Shown piece after piece: positions 18,432 to 27,041 of a stretch of 64,000 nt of DNA (position 1 is its first letter; each line of letters starts with the position of its first letter). Both the position numbers and the translations under genes were made by a program. The stretch spans positions 310,001-374,000 of the forward strand of contig JAOTRT010000004.1 in assembly GCA_030247725.1 (NCBI GenBank), read 5' to 3'. Below the pieces are notes generated by a model. The model was not told the DNA's origin. It saw only the letters and a list, made by a program, of their open reading frames with translations, and did no database searches. This DNA comes from Candidatus Nitricoxidireducens bremensis (GTDB lineage Bacteria > Pseudomonadota > Gammaproteobacteria > Burkholderiales > Rhodocyclaceae).

Positions 18432-19468
18432 GCGACCAACGGAAACCTCTTCGCCCGACGGGCGAAGCTCGCCAGTCACCCCCGCCCTCGGGGCGGGGGA
18501 CGGGGGGTGGGGGGACCAAGGCCTTCCATGAGGAGGATGGCCGGCTCCCGCCGGCCATCCTCCTCATGGGTCCCACCGCCAGCGGCAAGACCGCGCTGGC
18601 CATGGCCCTCGCCGACCGCTTCCCGGTGGAACTCGTCAGCGTGGACTCGGCCCAGGTGTTCCGCGACATGGACATCGGCACCGCCAAGCCGGACCGGGCC
18701 ACCCTGGCGCAGTATCCGCACCACCTGATCGACCTGATCTCCCCCGAGGAACGCTATTCCGCCGCCCGCTTTCGCGACGACGCCCTGCGCGTCATGGCGG
18801 AGATCACCGCCCGCGGCAAGGTGCCCCTGCTGGTGGGCGGCACCATGCTCTACTTCAAGGCTCTGCGCGAAGGCCTGGCGGATCTGCCCCAGGCCGATGC
18901 CGCCCTGCGCGCCGAGATCGAGGCCGAGGCCGTGCGCCACGGCTGGCCGGTGCTGCACGCCGAACTGGCGCGCCTCGACCCGGCCACGGCGCAACGGCTG
19001 GCCCCCAACGATTCCCAGCGCATCCAGCGCGCCGTCGAAGTGCTGCGTTTGACCGGACAGACCCTGGGGGAATTCTTCGCCCGCCAGGCCGGGGCTTCCG
19101 TCCCCTACCGCCTGCTGTCCATCGCCCTGCTGCCGTCGGACCGGAGCGTCCTGCACGAGCGGATCGCCCGCCGCTTCGACGAGATGCTCGCTGCCGGCCT
19201 GGTGGCGGAGGTGGAAAGCCTGCGCATCCGTTACAATCTCGCCCCTGAATTGCCTTCGATGCGTTGTGTCGGCTACCGGCAGGTCTGGGAAATGCTCGCA
19301 GGACGCATCCCGCAGGCCGAGCTGCGGAACCGCGGCGTCTTCGCCACCCGCCAGTTCGCCAAGCGCCAGCTCACTTGGTTGAAAAGCACCCGGGAACTGG
19401 TCGTATACGATTGCTTGGACGCTGTATCGGAAGCGAAAATAGCGACAGATGTAGAGAGGCACCTTTGA
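18428..19468 (+). CDS. miaA: tRNA dimethylallyltransferase with unusual N-terminal extension
   Basis: The enzyme prenylates A37 of tRNAs reading UNN codons. The P-loop [37 protein letters not shown] and [12 protein letters not shown] are all present. Only two start codons fit: GTG 18428, overlapping the mutL stop (GTGA; 346 residues), and ATG 18566 (300 residues), which would remove the first beta strand (PAILL) before the P-loop. I prefer GTG 18428, which adds about 40 Pro/Gly-rich residues encoded by a segment holding a G-quadruplex motif and a 20-bp perfect hairpin. Translation initiation here deserves testing. Confidence 0.9.
   Translation: MSDQRKPLRPTGEARQSPPPSGRGTGGGGTKAFHEEDGRLPPAILLMGPTASGKTALAMALADRFPVELVSVDSAQVFRDMDIGTAKPDRATLAQYPHHLIDLISPEERYSAARFRDDALRVMAEITARGKVPLLVGGTMLYFKALREGLADLPQADAALRAEIEAEAVRHGWPVLHAELARLDPATAQRLAPNDSQRIQRAVEVLRLTGQTLGEFFARQAGASVPYRLLSIALLPSDRSVLHERIARRFDEMLAAGLVAEVESLRIRYNLAPELPSMRCVGYRQVWEMLAGRIPQAELRNRGVFATRQFAKRQLTWLKSTRELVVYDCLDAVSEAKIATDVERHL
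18451..18499 (+). repeat. Two short hairpins at the mutL-miaA junction
   Basis: TCGCCC/GGGCGA (18451-18465, 3-nt loop) and CCCCCGCCC/GGGCGGGGG (18479-18499, 3-nt loop) are perfect inverted repeats just downstream of the mutL stop. The second shares its right arm with the G-rich tract at 18490-18514, so hairpin and quadruplex would be mutually exclusive. Confidence 0.7.
18490..18514 (+). repeat. G-quadruplex motif on the coding strand
   Basis: Four guanine runs of 4, 5, 6 and 6 are separated by loops of 1, 2 and 1 nt (C, AC, T). This is a textbook quadruplex-forming tract in the mRNA sense, located between mutL and the conserved part of miaA. Confidence 0.75.
18526..18569 (+). repeat. 20-bp perfect hairpin spanning the miaA P-loop codons
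   Basis: Left arm 18526-18545 and right arm 18550-18569 are perfect reverse complements with a 4-nt loop (TCCC). The right arm encodes the conserved PAILLMG strand of MiaA. The left arm therefore looks like an inverted copy of the miaA 5' coding sequence, as template switching would produce. There is no T-tract, so it is not a typical terminator. Confidence 0.85.
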
Positions 19469-19486
19469 GGCGCCGCAGATTCGGCC

Positions 19487-20218
19487 ATGGCTAACGAGAA
19501 CGACGACAACCTGGAATCCTTCGCCATCACCTTTCGCAGGGAGATCGTCTTCTACCTGCGTCAGTTGATCAACGACGGCGAGCGCATCAGCGTCATCTTC
19601 GACGAGGGGCGGGAGACCGTCCTCACGGTGCTGCTGGACGTGGACGAAGAGGAAAACCAGGTCATCTTCGACTGGGGCGGCAGCGAAACCGCGAACCGGC
19701 GTCTTCTCGAAGCTTCCCGCGTCTTCTTCGTCGCCAACCCCCAGGGGGTGCGCAACCAGTTCATCACCGACAGGGTCCGGCAGACGACCTACAAGAAGCG
19801 GCCGGCCTTCGCCACCGCGATCCCCGACAAGTACGTGCGCCTGCAACGGCGCGAGTTCTTCCGCCTCAGCCTGCCCATGACCCAGCGGCGGCCGTGCACC
19901 TTCAAGGCCGGCGAAAGCGACAAGCTCTGGGAAATGTCCGTCGTGGATATCGGCCTGGGCGGCGTCGGCATGGAATGCCAGGCCGCCACGGTACCCTTCC
20001 AGCTCGGCGAGATCATCAAGGGCGCCGTCATCGACCTGGGCAAGTTCGGCAAGCTCCAGCTCGACCTGGAAATCCGCTTCCTCGGCAAGACGACGCGGGG
20101 AGCGAAGGAACTGAGCCGCGTCGGCGCCCACTTCGTCAAGCTCTCCAGCGCCCAGGAAAACGAGCTCCAGCGCTTCGTCACCTTCGTGCAGCGGGAAGAA
20201 CGCGCCAAGCTCGGCTGA
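19487..20218 (+). CDS. Flagellar brake protein YcgR-like (PilZ domain)
   Basis: The 243-residue protein has an N-terminal YcgR-type domain (about residues 10-110) and a C-terminal PilZ domain. The RxxxR c-di-GMP site is present (R122-EFF-R126). The second element reads DIGLGG, with Gly in place of the usual Ser of [D/N]xSxxG. It should sense c-di-GMP and act on the flagellar motor or another effector. It starts 18 nt after miaA on the same strand. Confidence 0.85.
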   Translation: MANENDDNLESFAITFRREIVFYLRQLINDGERISVIFDEGRETVLTVLLDVDEEENQVIFDWGGSETANRRLLEASRVFFVANPQGVRNQFITDRVRQTTYKKRPAFATAIPDKYVRLQRREFFRLSLPMTQRRPCTFKAGESDKLWEMSVVDIGLGGVGMECQAATVPFQLGEIIKGAVIDLGKFGKLQLDLEIRFLGKTTRGAKELSRVGAHFVKLSSAQENELQRFVTFVQREERAKLG

Positions 20219-20254
20219 GCCCGGCGCTGCTGGGGCCGCGCCCCCGCACACCCT

Positions 20255-21292
20255 TTACACCACTATGGTTTGCGGCTGTCCCGCCTGGCGCGCTTCGATG
20301 CGGCCGATGCGATAGACGGTCTCGCCCGCGGCCTGCAGGCTTTCCATGGCGCGCGCCGCGTCGGCTTCCGCCACCACCACCGCCATACCGATGCCGCAGT
20401 TGAAGACCCGGTGCATCTCGGCGTCGGCCACGTTGCCTTCTTTCTGCAGCCACTGGAACAGGGGCGGCAGGGTCCAGGACTTGCTGTCCACGATGGCCGT
20501 CACCTTGTCCGGCAGCACGCGCGGGATGTTCTCCGTGAGGCCGCCGCCCGTGATGTGGGCCATGCCCTTCACGGTGAGCTGCTTCATGAGCGCCAGCAGG
20601 GGCTTGACGTAGATGCGTGTCGGCGCCATCACCGCATGGGAAAACGGCTGACCGTGGAAGTCGGCGTTCATGTCGGGCTGGGCGCGCTCGATGATCTTGC
20701 GGATCAGGGAATAGCCGTTGGAATGGGCGCCGCTGGAAGCCAGGCCCAGCACGGCGTCGCCGGGGACGATGGTCTTGCCGGTGATGATCTCGGACTTTTC
20801 CACCGCGCCGACGGCGAAGCCCGCCAGGTCGTATTCGCCGTCCGGGTACATGCTCGGCATCTCGGCGGTCTCGCCGCCGATCAGGGCGCAGCCGGAAAGC
20901 TCGCAGCCCTTGGCGATGCCTTCGACGACGGTGGCCGCCGTCTCCACGTCCAGCTTGCCGCAGGCGAAGTAGTCGAGGAAGAACAGGGGCTCGGCGCCCT
21001 GCACCAGGATGTCGTTCACGCTCATGGCGACCAGGTCCTGGCCGACGGTGTCGTGCTTGTTCAGGTGGAAGGCCAGCTTGAGCTTGGTGCCGACGCCGTC
21101 GGTGCCGGACACCAGCACGGGTTCCTTGAACTTCTTGGAAATCTCGAACAGGGCGCCGAAGCCGCCGATGCCGCCGAGGACTTCGGGGCGCATGGTGCGT
21201 TTGGCGGCGGGCTTGATGCGTTCGACGAGGGCGTCGCCGGCGTCGATGTCGACACCCGCGTCGCGGTAGGTCAGATGGGGGGATGAGGACAC
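20255..21292 (-). CDS. purM: Phosphoribosylformylglycinamidine cyclo-ligase
   Basis: The 345-residue enzyme makes AIR from FGAM with ATP in purine synthesis. The start GTG 21292 (reads [17 protein letters not shown]) is where family N-termini begin and has AGGAAGA upstream. Visible motifs are [28 protein letters not shown] and the [13 protein letters not shown] block. Its length is typical. It is divergent from the AI-2E-family transporter, which is the common purM/perM/hda arrangement in betaproteobacteria. Confidence 0.96.
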   Translation of the reverse strand: MSSSPHLTYRDAGVDIDAGDALVERIKPAAKRTMRPEVLGGIGGFGALFEISKKFKEPVLVSGTDGVGTKLKLAFHLNKHDTVGQDLVAMSVNDILVQGAEPLFFLDYFACGKLDVETAATVVEGIAKGCELSGCALIGGETAEMPSMYPDGEYDLAGFAVGAVEKSEIITGKTIVPGDAVLGLASSGAHSNGYSLIRKIIERAQPDMNADFHGQPFSHAVMAPTRIYVKPLLALMKQLTVKGMAHITGGGLTENIPRVLPDKVTAIVDSKSWTLPPLFQWLQKEGNVADAEMHRVFNCGIGMAVVVAEADAARAMESLQAAGETVYRIGRIEARQAGQPQTIVV

Positions 21293-21354
21293 GGACGGTC
21301 TTCCTGCGGTGGTAAAGTTACGCCTTTGCGGCAACGCGCTGAATTCTACCGGAA

Positions 21355-22419
21355 ATGCCCTCCCCCGACCGCCTGCACGCCGCCCTCTGGATCGGCCTTG
21401 GACTGCTGTGTGCCTGGCTGATCGCCCTCCTGAGCCCCATCCTCGCGCCCTTCCTGCTGGCGGCGATCCTCGCCTACATCTGCAACCCCCTCGTGGACCG
21501 CATGCAGCGCCTCGGCCTGCCGCGCATCGCCGGCGCGGTGGCAGTGCTGGCCCTGCTCGGCGGCGTCATCGCCGCCCTGGTGCTGATCCTGCTGCCCCTG
21601 GTCACCGAGGAGGCGCGCATCGTCGCCGAGCGCCTGCCCGAGGCCGCCGCCCTCGCCAACGAGAGGCTCATCCCCTGGCTGCGCGAGCACTACGGCATCC
21701 GCATCCAGCTGGATGCCGCCACGCTGAAGAAGCTCGTCGCCGAGAACTGGGACAGCCTCCAGACCATCGCCCAGCGGCTGCTCGCCTCCCTCAAGATCGG
21801 CGGCGTCGCCCTGGCGGGCATCCTCGCCAACCTGCTGCTGACGCCGGTGGTGATGTTCTACCTGCTGGCCGACTGGCCCCGGCTCGTGGCCCGCATCGAC
21901 GGCGCCATCCCGCGCCCCTGGCACGCGCGCGCCGCGGCCATGGCCCGCGAGGTGGACGCGGTGCTCGCCGAGTTCCTGCGCGGCCAGATCCTCGTCATGG
22001 CGATCCTCGCCGCCTATTACAGCACCGCCCTGTGGATCGCCGGCCTGCCCTCGGCCCTGTCGGTGGGCGTGCTCACGGGCCTGCTGATCTTCGTGCCCTA
22101 CATCGGCTACGCCACGGGCCTGATCCTGGCCCTGCTGGTGGCCGTGCTCCAGTTCCAGGGCCTCGGTCCGGTGGTGGCCGTGCTGGCGGTCTATGGCATC
22201 GGCCAGGCCCTGGAGAGCTTCCTGCTCACGCCCTTCCTCGTCGGCGAGCGCATCGGCCTGCATCCGCTGGCGGTGATCTTCGCCCTCATGGCCTTCGGCC
22301 AGCTGTTCGGCTTCGCCGGCATCCTGCTGGCCCTGCCCGCCTCCGCCGTCCTGCTGGTGGGCCTGCGCGAAGTGCGCGCCGCCTACCTGGACAGCCGCTT
22401 CTACCGGGGCGACGCATGA
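21355..22419 (+). CDS. AI-2E transporter (PerM/YdiK) family membrane protein
   Basis: The 354-residue protein has paired N-terminal helices, a soluble helical insert (about residues 90-150) and a C-terminal bundle ending with [20 protein letters not shown] residues characteristic of the AI-2E/PerM family. These are permeases or Na+/H+ antiporters of variable substrate. It overlaps hda by ATGA, so the two are translationally coupled. Confidence 0.87.
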   Translation: MPSPDRLHAALWIGLGLLCAWLIALLSPILAPFLLAAILAYICNPLVDRMQRLGLPRIAGAVAVLALLGGVIAALVLILLPLVTEEARIVAERLPEAAALANERLIPWLREHYGIRIQLDAATLKKLVAENWDSLQTIAQRLLASLKIGGVALAGILANLLLTPVVMFYLLADWPRLVARIDGAIPRPWHARAAAMAREVDAVLAEFLRGQILVMAILAAYYSTALWIAGLPSALSVGVLTGLLIFVPYIGYATGLILALLVAVLQFQGLGPVVAVLAVYGIGQALESFLLTPFLVGERIGLHPLAVIFALMAFGQLFGFAGILLALPASAVLLVGLREVRAAYLDSRFYRGDA

Positions 22420-23114
22420 CCCAGTTGATCCTCGATCTCAAGCCCGAGCAGATCCCGTCCCTCGACAACTTCGTCGCCGGCGCCAACGCCGAGCTGGTGG
22501 GCCGCCTGCGGGCCATCGCCGTCCCGGGCGGCTTCGACATGATCTACGTCTGGGGTCCCCCGGGCAGCGGCCGATCCCACCTGCTGGCCGCCGTCGCCCA
22601 GGAATCCGCGCCACGACGCCCCACGGCCCTGCTCGCCGGTGCCGCCGTCGGCACCGACCTGACCCTACCGCCGGGTGGCCTGGTCATCATCGACGACGTC
22701 GAGACCCTCTCCGCCGACGCCCAGCAGGCCCTCTTCCGCACCTTCAACTCGGCGCGCCTCGTGGGTCTCTCGCTACTGCTCTCGGGTCCGGTGCCGCCCC
22801 TGCACCTGGAACTGCGGGAAGACCTGCGTACCCGCATCGGCCAAGCCCTCATCTACGAGGTCAAGGCCCTCGACGACGACGAGAAGTCCGCCGCCCTGCG
22901 CCGCCACGCCATGCTGCGCGGCATGCGCGTGGAGGACGGCCTTGTGCAATACCTGCTGCGCCACGGCCGTCGCGACCTGCCCTCCCTGATGGCGGTGCTC
23001 GACGGCCTCGACCGCGCCTCCCTGCAACAGAAACGTCCTGCCACGCTGCCCCTGCTGCGGGAAGTCATGCAACTGCAACTGGAAACCGACAACGATGAAG
23101 CTGGTTCTGTTTGA
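22416..23114 (+). CDS. hda: DnaA regulatory inactivator Hda
   Basis: The 232-residue DnaA-like AAA+ protein, with the sliding clamp, stimulates ATP hydrolysis by DnaA to prevent re-initiation. The N-terminal clamp-binding motif QLILDL (residues 3-8) is present. The Walker A is GPPGSGRSH and Walker B VIIDDVE. The C-terminal region lacks the DnaA DNA-binding domain. It overlaps its neighbours on both sides (4 nt with the transporter, 20 nt with the HAD gene), so the three form a tight operon. Confidence 0.93.
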   Translation: MTQLILDLKPEQIPSLDNFVAGANAELVGRLRAIAVPGGFDMIYVWGPPGSGRSHLLAAVAQESAPRRPTALLAGAAVGTDLTLPPGGLVIIDDVETLSADAQQALFRTFNSARLVGLSLLLSGPVPPLHLELREDLRTRIGQALIYEVKALDDDEKSAALRRHAMLRGMRVEDGLVQYLLRHGRRDLPSLMAVLDGLDRASLQQKRPATLPLLREVMQLQLETDNDEAGSV

Positions 23115-23757
23115 CCTGGACAATACTTTGCTGAGTGGCGACTCGGACTTCGAGTGGGCCCAATTCCTCATCTCCAAGGGCGTCCTCGACCGGGAAGTGC
23201 ACGAGGCCAGGAACGTGGAGTTCTACGAGCAGTACAAGGCCGGCACCCTGGACATCGACGTCTTCCTCGACTTCCAGCTCGCGCCCCTGGCGCGCCACGA
23301 CCGGGCCGAACTGGACGCCTGGCGCCGCGAATTCGTCGACACGCGCATCAAGCCCCTGATGACGGCCGCCGCCCGCAGCCTGGTGCAGCGCCACCTGGAC
23401 GACGGTGCCCTGACGGCCATCGTCACCGCCACCAACAGCTTCGTCACCGGCACCATCGCGCGGGAATTCGGCATCGAACACCTGATCGCCACCATCCCCG
23501 CCTGGGACGGCAAGCGTTTCACGGGCAAGCCCCGCGGCACGCCGTCCTTCAAGGCCGGCAAGATCGAGCGCGTGGAAGCCTGGCTCGAATCCATCGGCTT
23601 CTGGTGGGGCTCCTTCGAGCAAAGCTGGTTCTACAGCGACTCCCACAACGACCTGCCGTTGATGTCCATCGTCAGCGACCCGGTGGCCGTGGACCCGGAC
23701 GACACCCTGCGCAATCACGCCCGGGAGCAGGGCTGGCCGGTGATCAGCCTGCGCTGA
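23095..23757 (+). CDS. HAD-IB family phosphatase (SerB-like)
   Basis: The 220-residue protein has the HAD motifs DLDNTLL (residues 7-13), TATNS (motif II, near residue 117), a Lys in FKAGKIE and the acidic motif SDSHNDLP (near residue 182), as in the HAD-IB subfamily that includes SerB and broad acyl or phosphoserine phosphatases. The substrate is not predictable. It overlaps hda by 20 nt in another frame. Confidence 0.88.
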   Translation: MKLVLFDLDNTLLSGDSDFEWAQFLISKGVLDREVHEARNVEFYEQYKAGTLDIDVFLDFQLAPLARHDRAELDAWRREFVDTRIKPLMTAAARSLVQRHLDDGALTAIVTATNSFVTGTIAREFGIEHLIATIPAWDGKRFTGKPRGTPSFKAGKIERVEAWLESIGFWWGSFEQSWFYSDSHNDLPLMSIVSDPVAVDPDDTLRNHAREQGWPVISLR

Positions 23758-23779
23758 TTCTTTCGCCCAGGTCGATTCG

Positions 23780-25201
23780 TCACCGGCTGCGGTCGAGGGT
23801 GTTGCGGCCGACCGTATAGCAATGCAGGCTGGTCGGCGCAAATTCGACGTCGACGCCGTTCATGGCCTTGATGCCGCTGCGGCTGAGCGTCGTCACCAGC
23901 GGCATGCGTGCGAGTTTGTTGGTCTGGGCAAATTCGATGATGCCGCGGATCTCCTTCCAGTCGTCGAACGGCCGGTCCGACCATTTCACTTCGACGGCGA
24001 AGCGCGGCTGCTGGCGCGGGTCGAGGCTTACCAGATCCACCTCGCCCTTCTTCCAGCGCGCATAGCGCAAGGAATCGATATGCGCGTCGTTGTGCAGCCA
24101 TTGGCTGAAGACGGCAGTCTCCACCAGATGGCCGATGGCCGGATCGGTCGCCGTCAGGGAACTGAAAAGCGCCGCGCGCATGGTCGGGTTGGTCAGGTAG
24201 ACCTTGAAGGTCATCGCCTTCTTGAACTGGCGGGCGTTGTTATCGACACGGCGTAGCCGCTTGATGAGGAAGGCCGCTTCGAGATATTCGAGATACTTGC
24301 CAAGGGTCGGCTTCGACACGCCCGACGACTGGGACAGGTCTTCGATGCTCAATTCCTGCGCCGTGTTGTAGGCGAGCGTATTGAACAGCGCATTCAATTC
24401 CTGCACGTCCGATATCCCGTACAGGCTGGGCAGATCGCGCAGCAGCACCTTGTCGATGATGTCGCTCTTGATATAGCGCCGCGGATTCTTGCGGATACCC
24501 TCGTAGAACAGGGCCTCGGGATAACCGCCAAAGTTCAGGTAATCGACGAACGCCTCATTGAGGGCGGCAATGTCCAGGGCAACGAATCGCCGTGCCTCAG
24601 CTGTCGATTCCTCGCGGATGAGATCGTCCTCCTTGTCTACGAAGCGCAGGAACTCGAAGAACGTCAGGGGCGGCAGCACGAATTCGGTGAAACGCCCTGC
24701 GCCCGACTCGGCGCTCTTGTGCTTGAGGGCGGCTGCCGCCGAGCCCGTGGCCACAAACTGGCAGTGCCGATGCGTATCGACCAGCGACTTGAGATGGACC
24801 TCCCAACTCTTCAGATACTGGATTTCGTCGAAGAAGACGTAGAGCCGCGTATTGGCCGGCCGGTCGAACAGCCTTTCGAAGCGCCGCACAAGGGCATCCA
24901 GACTCAGGCCGATCAGAGACGGGGTTTCCAGAGACACATAGAGGATGTCCCGGCCGGCAATCCCATCCGCCAGCAGGGCGTGGATGGCGTGGGAAACCAG
25001 GATCGTCTTGCCGACCCGCCGCGGCCCCATCAGCAGAACAGCCCGGTGTGCCGCCTCCGACTGGACCAGAGCCTTGAACGCCGGCAGATAGGCACGCCGG
25101 GGCATTGCGGCCCGATCCGCCTCGATGCCCCCACCCGACAACCACCAGGGGTTGTCTTCGCGCAGGCGACTTTCTATCTCAAGATCAGATACTTGGAGCA
25201 T
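23780..25201 (-). CDS. AAA ATPase with DUF4143 C-terminal domain
   Basis: The 473-residue protein has Walker A GPRRVGKT (59-66) and a Walker B/DEIQ motif (VFFDEIQYLKSW, near residue 145). A winged-helix region follows (SQSSGVSKPTLGKYLEYLEAA), then a C-terminal DUF4143 nuclease-like domain with an Ala-Val-Glu-Val-Lys stretch (FAVEVKWS). Such ATPases are common, mobile accessory genes of unclear role, sometimes in defence or toxin contexts. Base composition is less GC-rich than neighbours, and an AT-rich stretch lies at its promoter end, consistent with transfer. Confidence 0.85.
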   Translation of the reverse strand: MLQVSDLEIESRLREDNPWWLSGGGIEADRAAMPRRAYLPAFKALVQSEAAHRAVLLMGPRRVGKTILVSHAIHALLADGIAGRDILYVSLETPSLIGLSLDALVRRFERLFDRPANTRLYVFFDEIQYLKSWEVHLKSLVDTHRHCQFVATGSAAAALKHKSAESGAGRFTEFVLPPLTFFEFLRFVDKEDDLIREESTAEARRFVALDIAALNEAFVDYLNFGGYPEALFYEGIRKNPRRYIKSDIIDKVLLRDLPSLYGISDVQELNALFNTLAYNTAQELSIEDLSQSSGVSKPTLGKYLEYLEAAFLIKRLRRVDNNARQFKKAMTFKVYLTNPTMRAALFSSLTATDPAIGHLVETAVFSQWLHNDAHIDSLRYARWKKGEVDLVSLDPRQQPRFAVEVKWSDRPFDDWKEIRGIIEFAQTNKLARMPLVTTLSRSGIKAMNGVDVEFAPTSLHCYTVGRNTLDRSR

Positions 25202-25784
25202 TGTTAAATATCAAGCAAATCTAATTTTGCTTGAAATGCATCATACAAGAAAAATAGTTTTTGTTAGTTATTGCCTTTCGGTAGCTATCCCATCCCGAGC
25301 ATCCAGTATCTAAGTTGCACCACCGCGTTACGTGCCACCCGCGACATATGAAACGCCCCATTTGCTAAAGCTCGGAGCGCCCCAAGGAAGCCAGGTAGCC
25401 GACATCGCTCATGTCACCCGAGCCGGGCTGCGCCCGGCTCTCCTTCTTTAACGCTCTGTCGGCCACCCGCCTCCCTGGGCTGGACGCTTCGGTGCAATGA
25501 AGCGCCGAACACCCACGGCCTAATCCGACCGGGCGGGTGGGGTGCTCTGCAAAGCGAAGTAGAGAAGGAGACGATGGCCGCAGGCCGTCGGCGGGTGACA
25601 TGAGCGGCGCAGAGCACCCCACCCGCCCGGTCGCGCTCCAAGCAGAAAATTTCATCCTGATGCAGCTCCCATACGATCATCAGGAAAGCAGACATTGTGG
25701 GGTCGGCGGCATGACGAACGCCAGACCTGAGGCCGTCCCCATACCCACTGACCGGTGCGAGGCTTGTCCTTGAGGGACGATCCC
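25202..25784. other. 583-nt non-coding region with interleaved inverted repeats
   Basis: No reliable gene is present. The first 120 nt are AT-rich. From 25407 to 25633 lies a repeat-built element (annotated separately). A roughly 96-codon open frame on the minus strand (25365-25655) runs through the inverted repeats and looks like a by-product of them. The right flank up to 25784 shows nothing I can name. Confidence 0.6.
25407..25633. repeat. Palindromic element with pseudoknot-like arm order
   Basis: Three perfect inverted repeats are present: arms A 25407-25420 / 25592-25605 (14 bp), a small hairpin 25420-25428 / 25432-25440 (9 bp, 3-nt loop), and arms B 25526-25550 / 25609-25633 (25 bp). 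The order A-B-A'-B' means both long pairings together would form a pseudoknot in RNA, or a folded single-stranded DNA substrate. It sits between the two accessory genes and may be a dispersed element or a structured RNA. Confidence 0.7.
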
Positions 25785-26804
25785 CTATTCCTCCGTACCG
25801 TCTATGGCTTCCGGTACGAACACTCTGCGCAGGGGAAGAATGCCCTTATATCGGGCATCAAACTGGTCGTAATGATCGAAGACCAATTTCACCAGTTCAT
25901 CGCCATCGACTAACCTCAGGTTGCTCTTGCTCTTGGCAAAGTTTTTCGCCTGCGAGGTGAAAGTCCCCAGCGTCACCAGCAAGCCGAACTCCTGGGGCCC
26001 AACCTTGCCGTAGAGAGCCGAAACCACGGGATCGCCGATGCTGCCATCGCCGCTCTTCACTTGCACCTTGATGATGGGAGGCTCAAAGCCCAACTCGTCC
26101 TTGTGGGCAACGATATCGATGCCGCCATCCGGCCCCTCCAGCGAAACCCGCGTACGGTAGCCCATTGCATTCAGCAGGTGGGCAACGAACTCGGCGAACG
26201 GGTGCCCCTTCAGTTCCTGGGCCAGACGCTTCAATACGAAGTCGCGCGTGGTCTCCTCGATATCCTCGGCCACCGCCGCCACCGACTCGTCCTGCGTAAC
26301 GGAGGCGGGTAAGACAACGCTACCCTCCAGTACGGCGCGGTACTCCTCGGCGTAGTTCTTCACGGCGAAGAAGCTCATCGCCGAACCGATCTCGTAGAGC
26401 GCTCCCTGGCTGAAATGGGTGCGCGGTACGGATTTCAGCCATGCAACCTTGCGGCGATGCGGATAGCCCGGCTCGGTCTTGGGGTCGTATTCGTACCCTC
26501 CCTCGACGCACCCCACATGGATCATCCGGTCTCGTTTGGACGGATAGACCACCAGGTCGCCGGCCTTCAATTCATGGACAAACCGATACAGCTGACCGGC
26601 GTTATTCGGGATCGCCCCTGGCTTCGCATCCAGATAGGCGGCCGCCACCTTGGTCTTGAATGCCTCCCGATCGGCCTTGATGATCGACAGGTCGCCGATC
26701 TTTGCCCAGCCCAGCGCAACACAATGCTTCTTGAGGAACAAGGTATCGGCATCGCCGGTCTTTCCGGCATGGATACCCCATAAGCTAGATTCAACGGGTT
26801 TCAT
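25785..26804 (-). CDS. Mrr-like restriction endonuclease
   Basis: The 339-residue protein has an N-terminal domain (about residues 1-120; contains GDLVVYPSKRDRMIHVG) resembling a PUA/EVE-like recognition fold. The C-terminal Mrr catalytic domain starts with HPFAEFVAHLLNAMGY and has the PD-(D/E)xK-type residues in DGGIDIVAHK and KVQVKSG. Mrr-type enzymes are type IV restriction nucleases that cut modified DNA. No methylase lies beside it, which fits type IV. With the AAA/DUF4143 gene it forms a small accessory island. Confidence 0.82.
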   Translation of the reverse strand: MKPVESSLWGIHAGKTGDADTLFLKKHCVALGWAKIGDLSIIKADREAFKTKVAAAYLDAKPGAIPNNAGQLYRFVHELKAGDLVVYPSKRDRMIHVGCVEGGYEYDPKTEPGYPHRRKVAWLKSVPRTHFSQGALYEIGSAMSFFAVKNYAEEYRAVLEGSVVLPASVTQDESVAAVAEDIEETTRDFVLKRLAQELKGHPFAEFVAHLLNAMGYRTRVSLEGPDGGIDIVAHKDELGFEPPIIKVQVKSGDGSIGDPVVSALYGKVGPQEFGLLVTLGTFTSQAKNFAKSKSNLRLVDGDELVKLVFDHYDQFDARYKGILPLRRVFVPEAIDGTEE

Positions 26805-27041
26805 TCTTCTGCCTTTTAGGAGTCCCGCAAAATGATCGGTGGATCGGCTCGGATACCCAGAGGACTTCGCGCCCGCCTGAACCAGAGCATTGTCGATCTC
26901 CCTACACGCACTTCATCCAGGCTGCAGCCATACTGCGAATGTCAATCGCGTAAGGCGCGCATCATCGCATAACCGCCGGAGAACAGGGCGTTTCCGGTAT
27001 CATTGGCGCCCTTCGGCAATACCCTGACCCCCCGTATCCGC

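Noticed and set aside
25365..25655. Open frame of 96 codons on the minus strand
   Set aside because: It runs through the inverted repeats of the 25407-25633 element, shows no ribosome-binding site and no protein-like composition.
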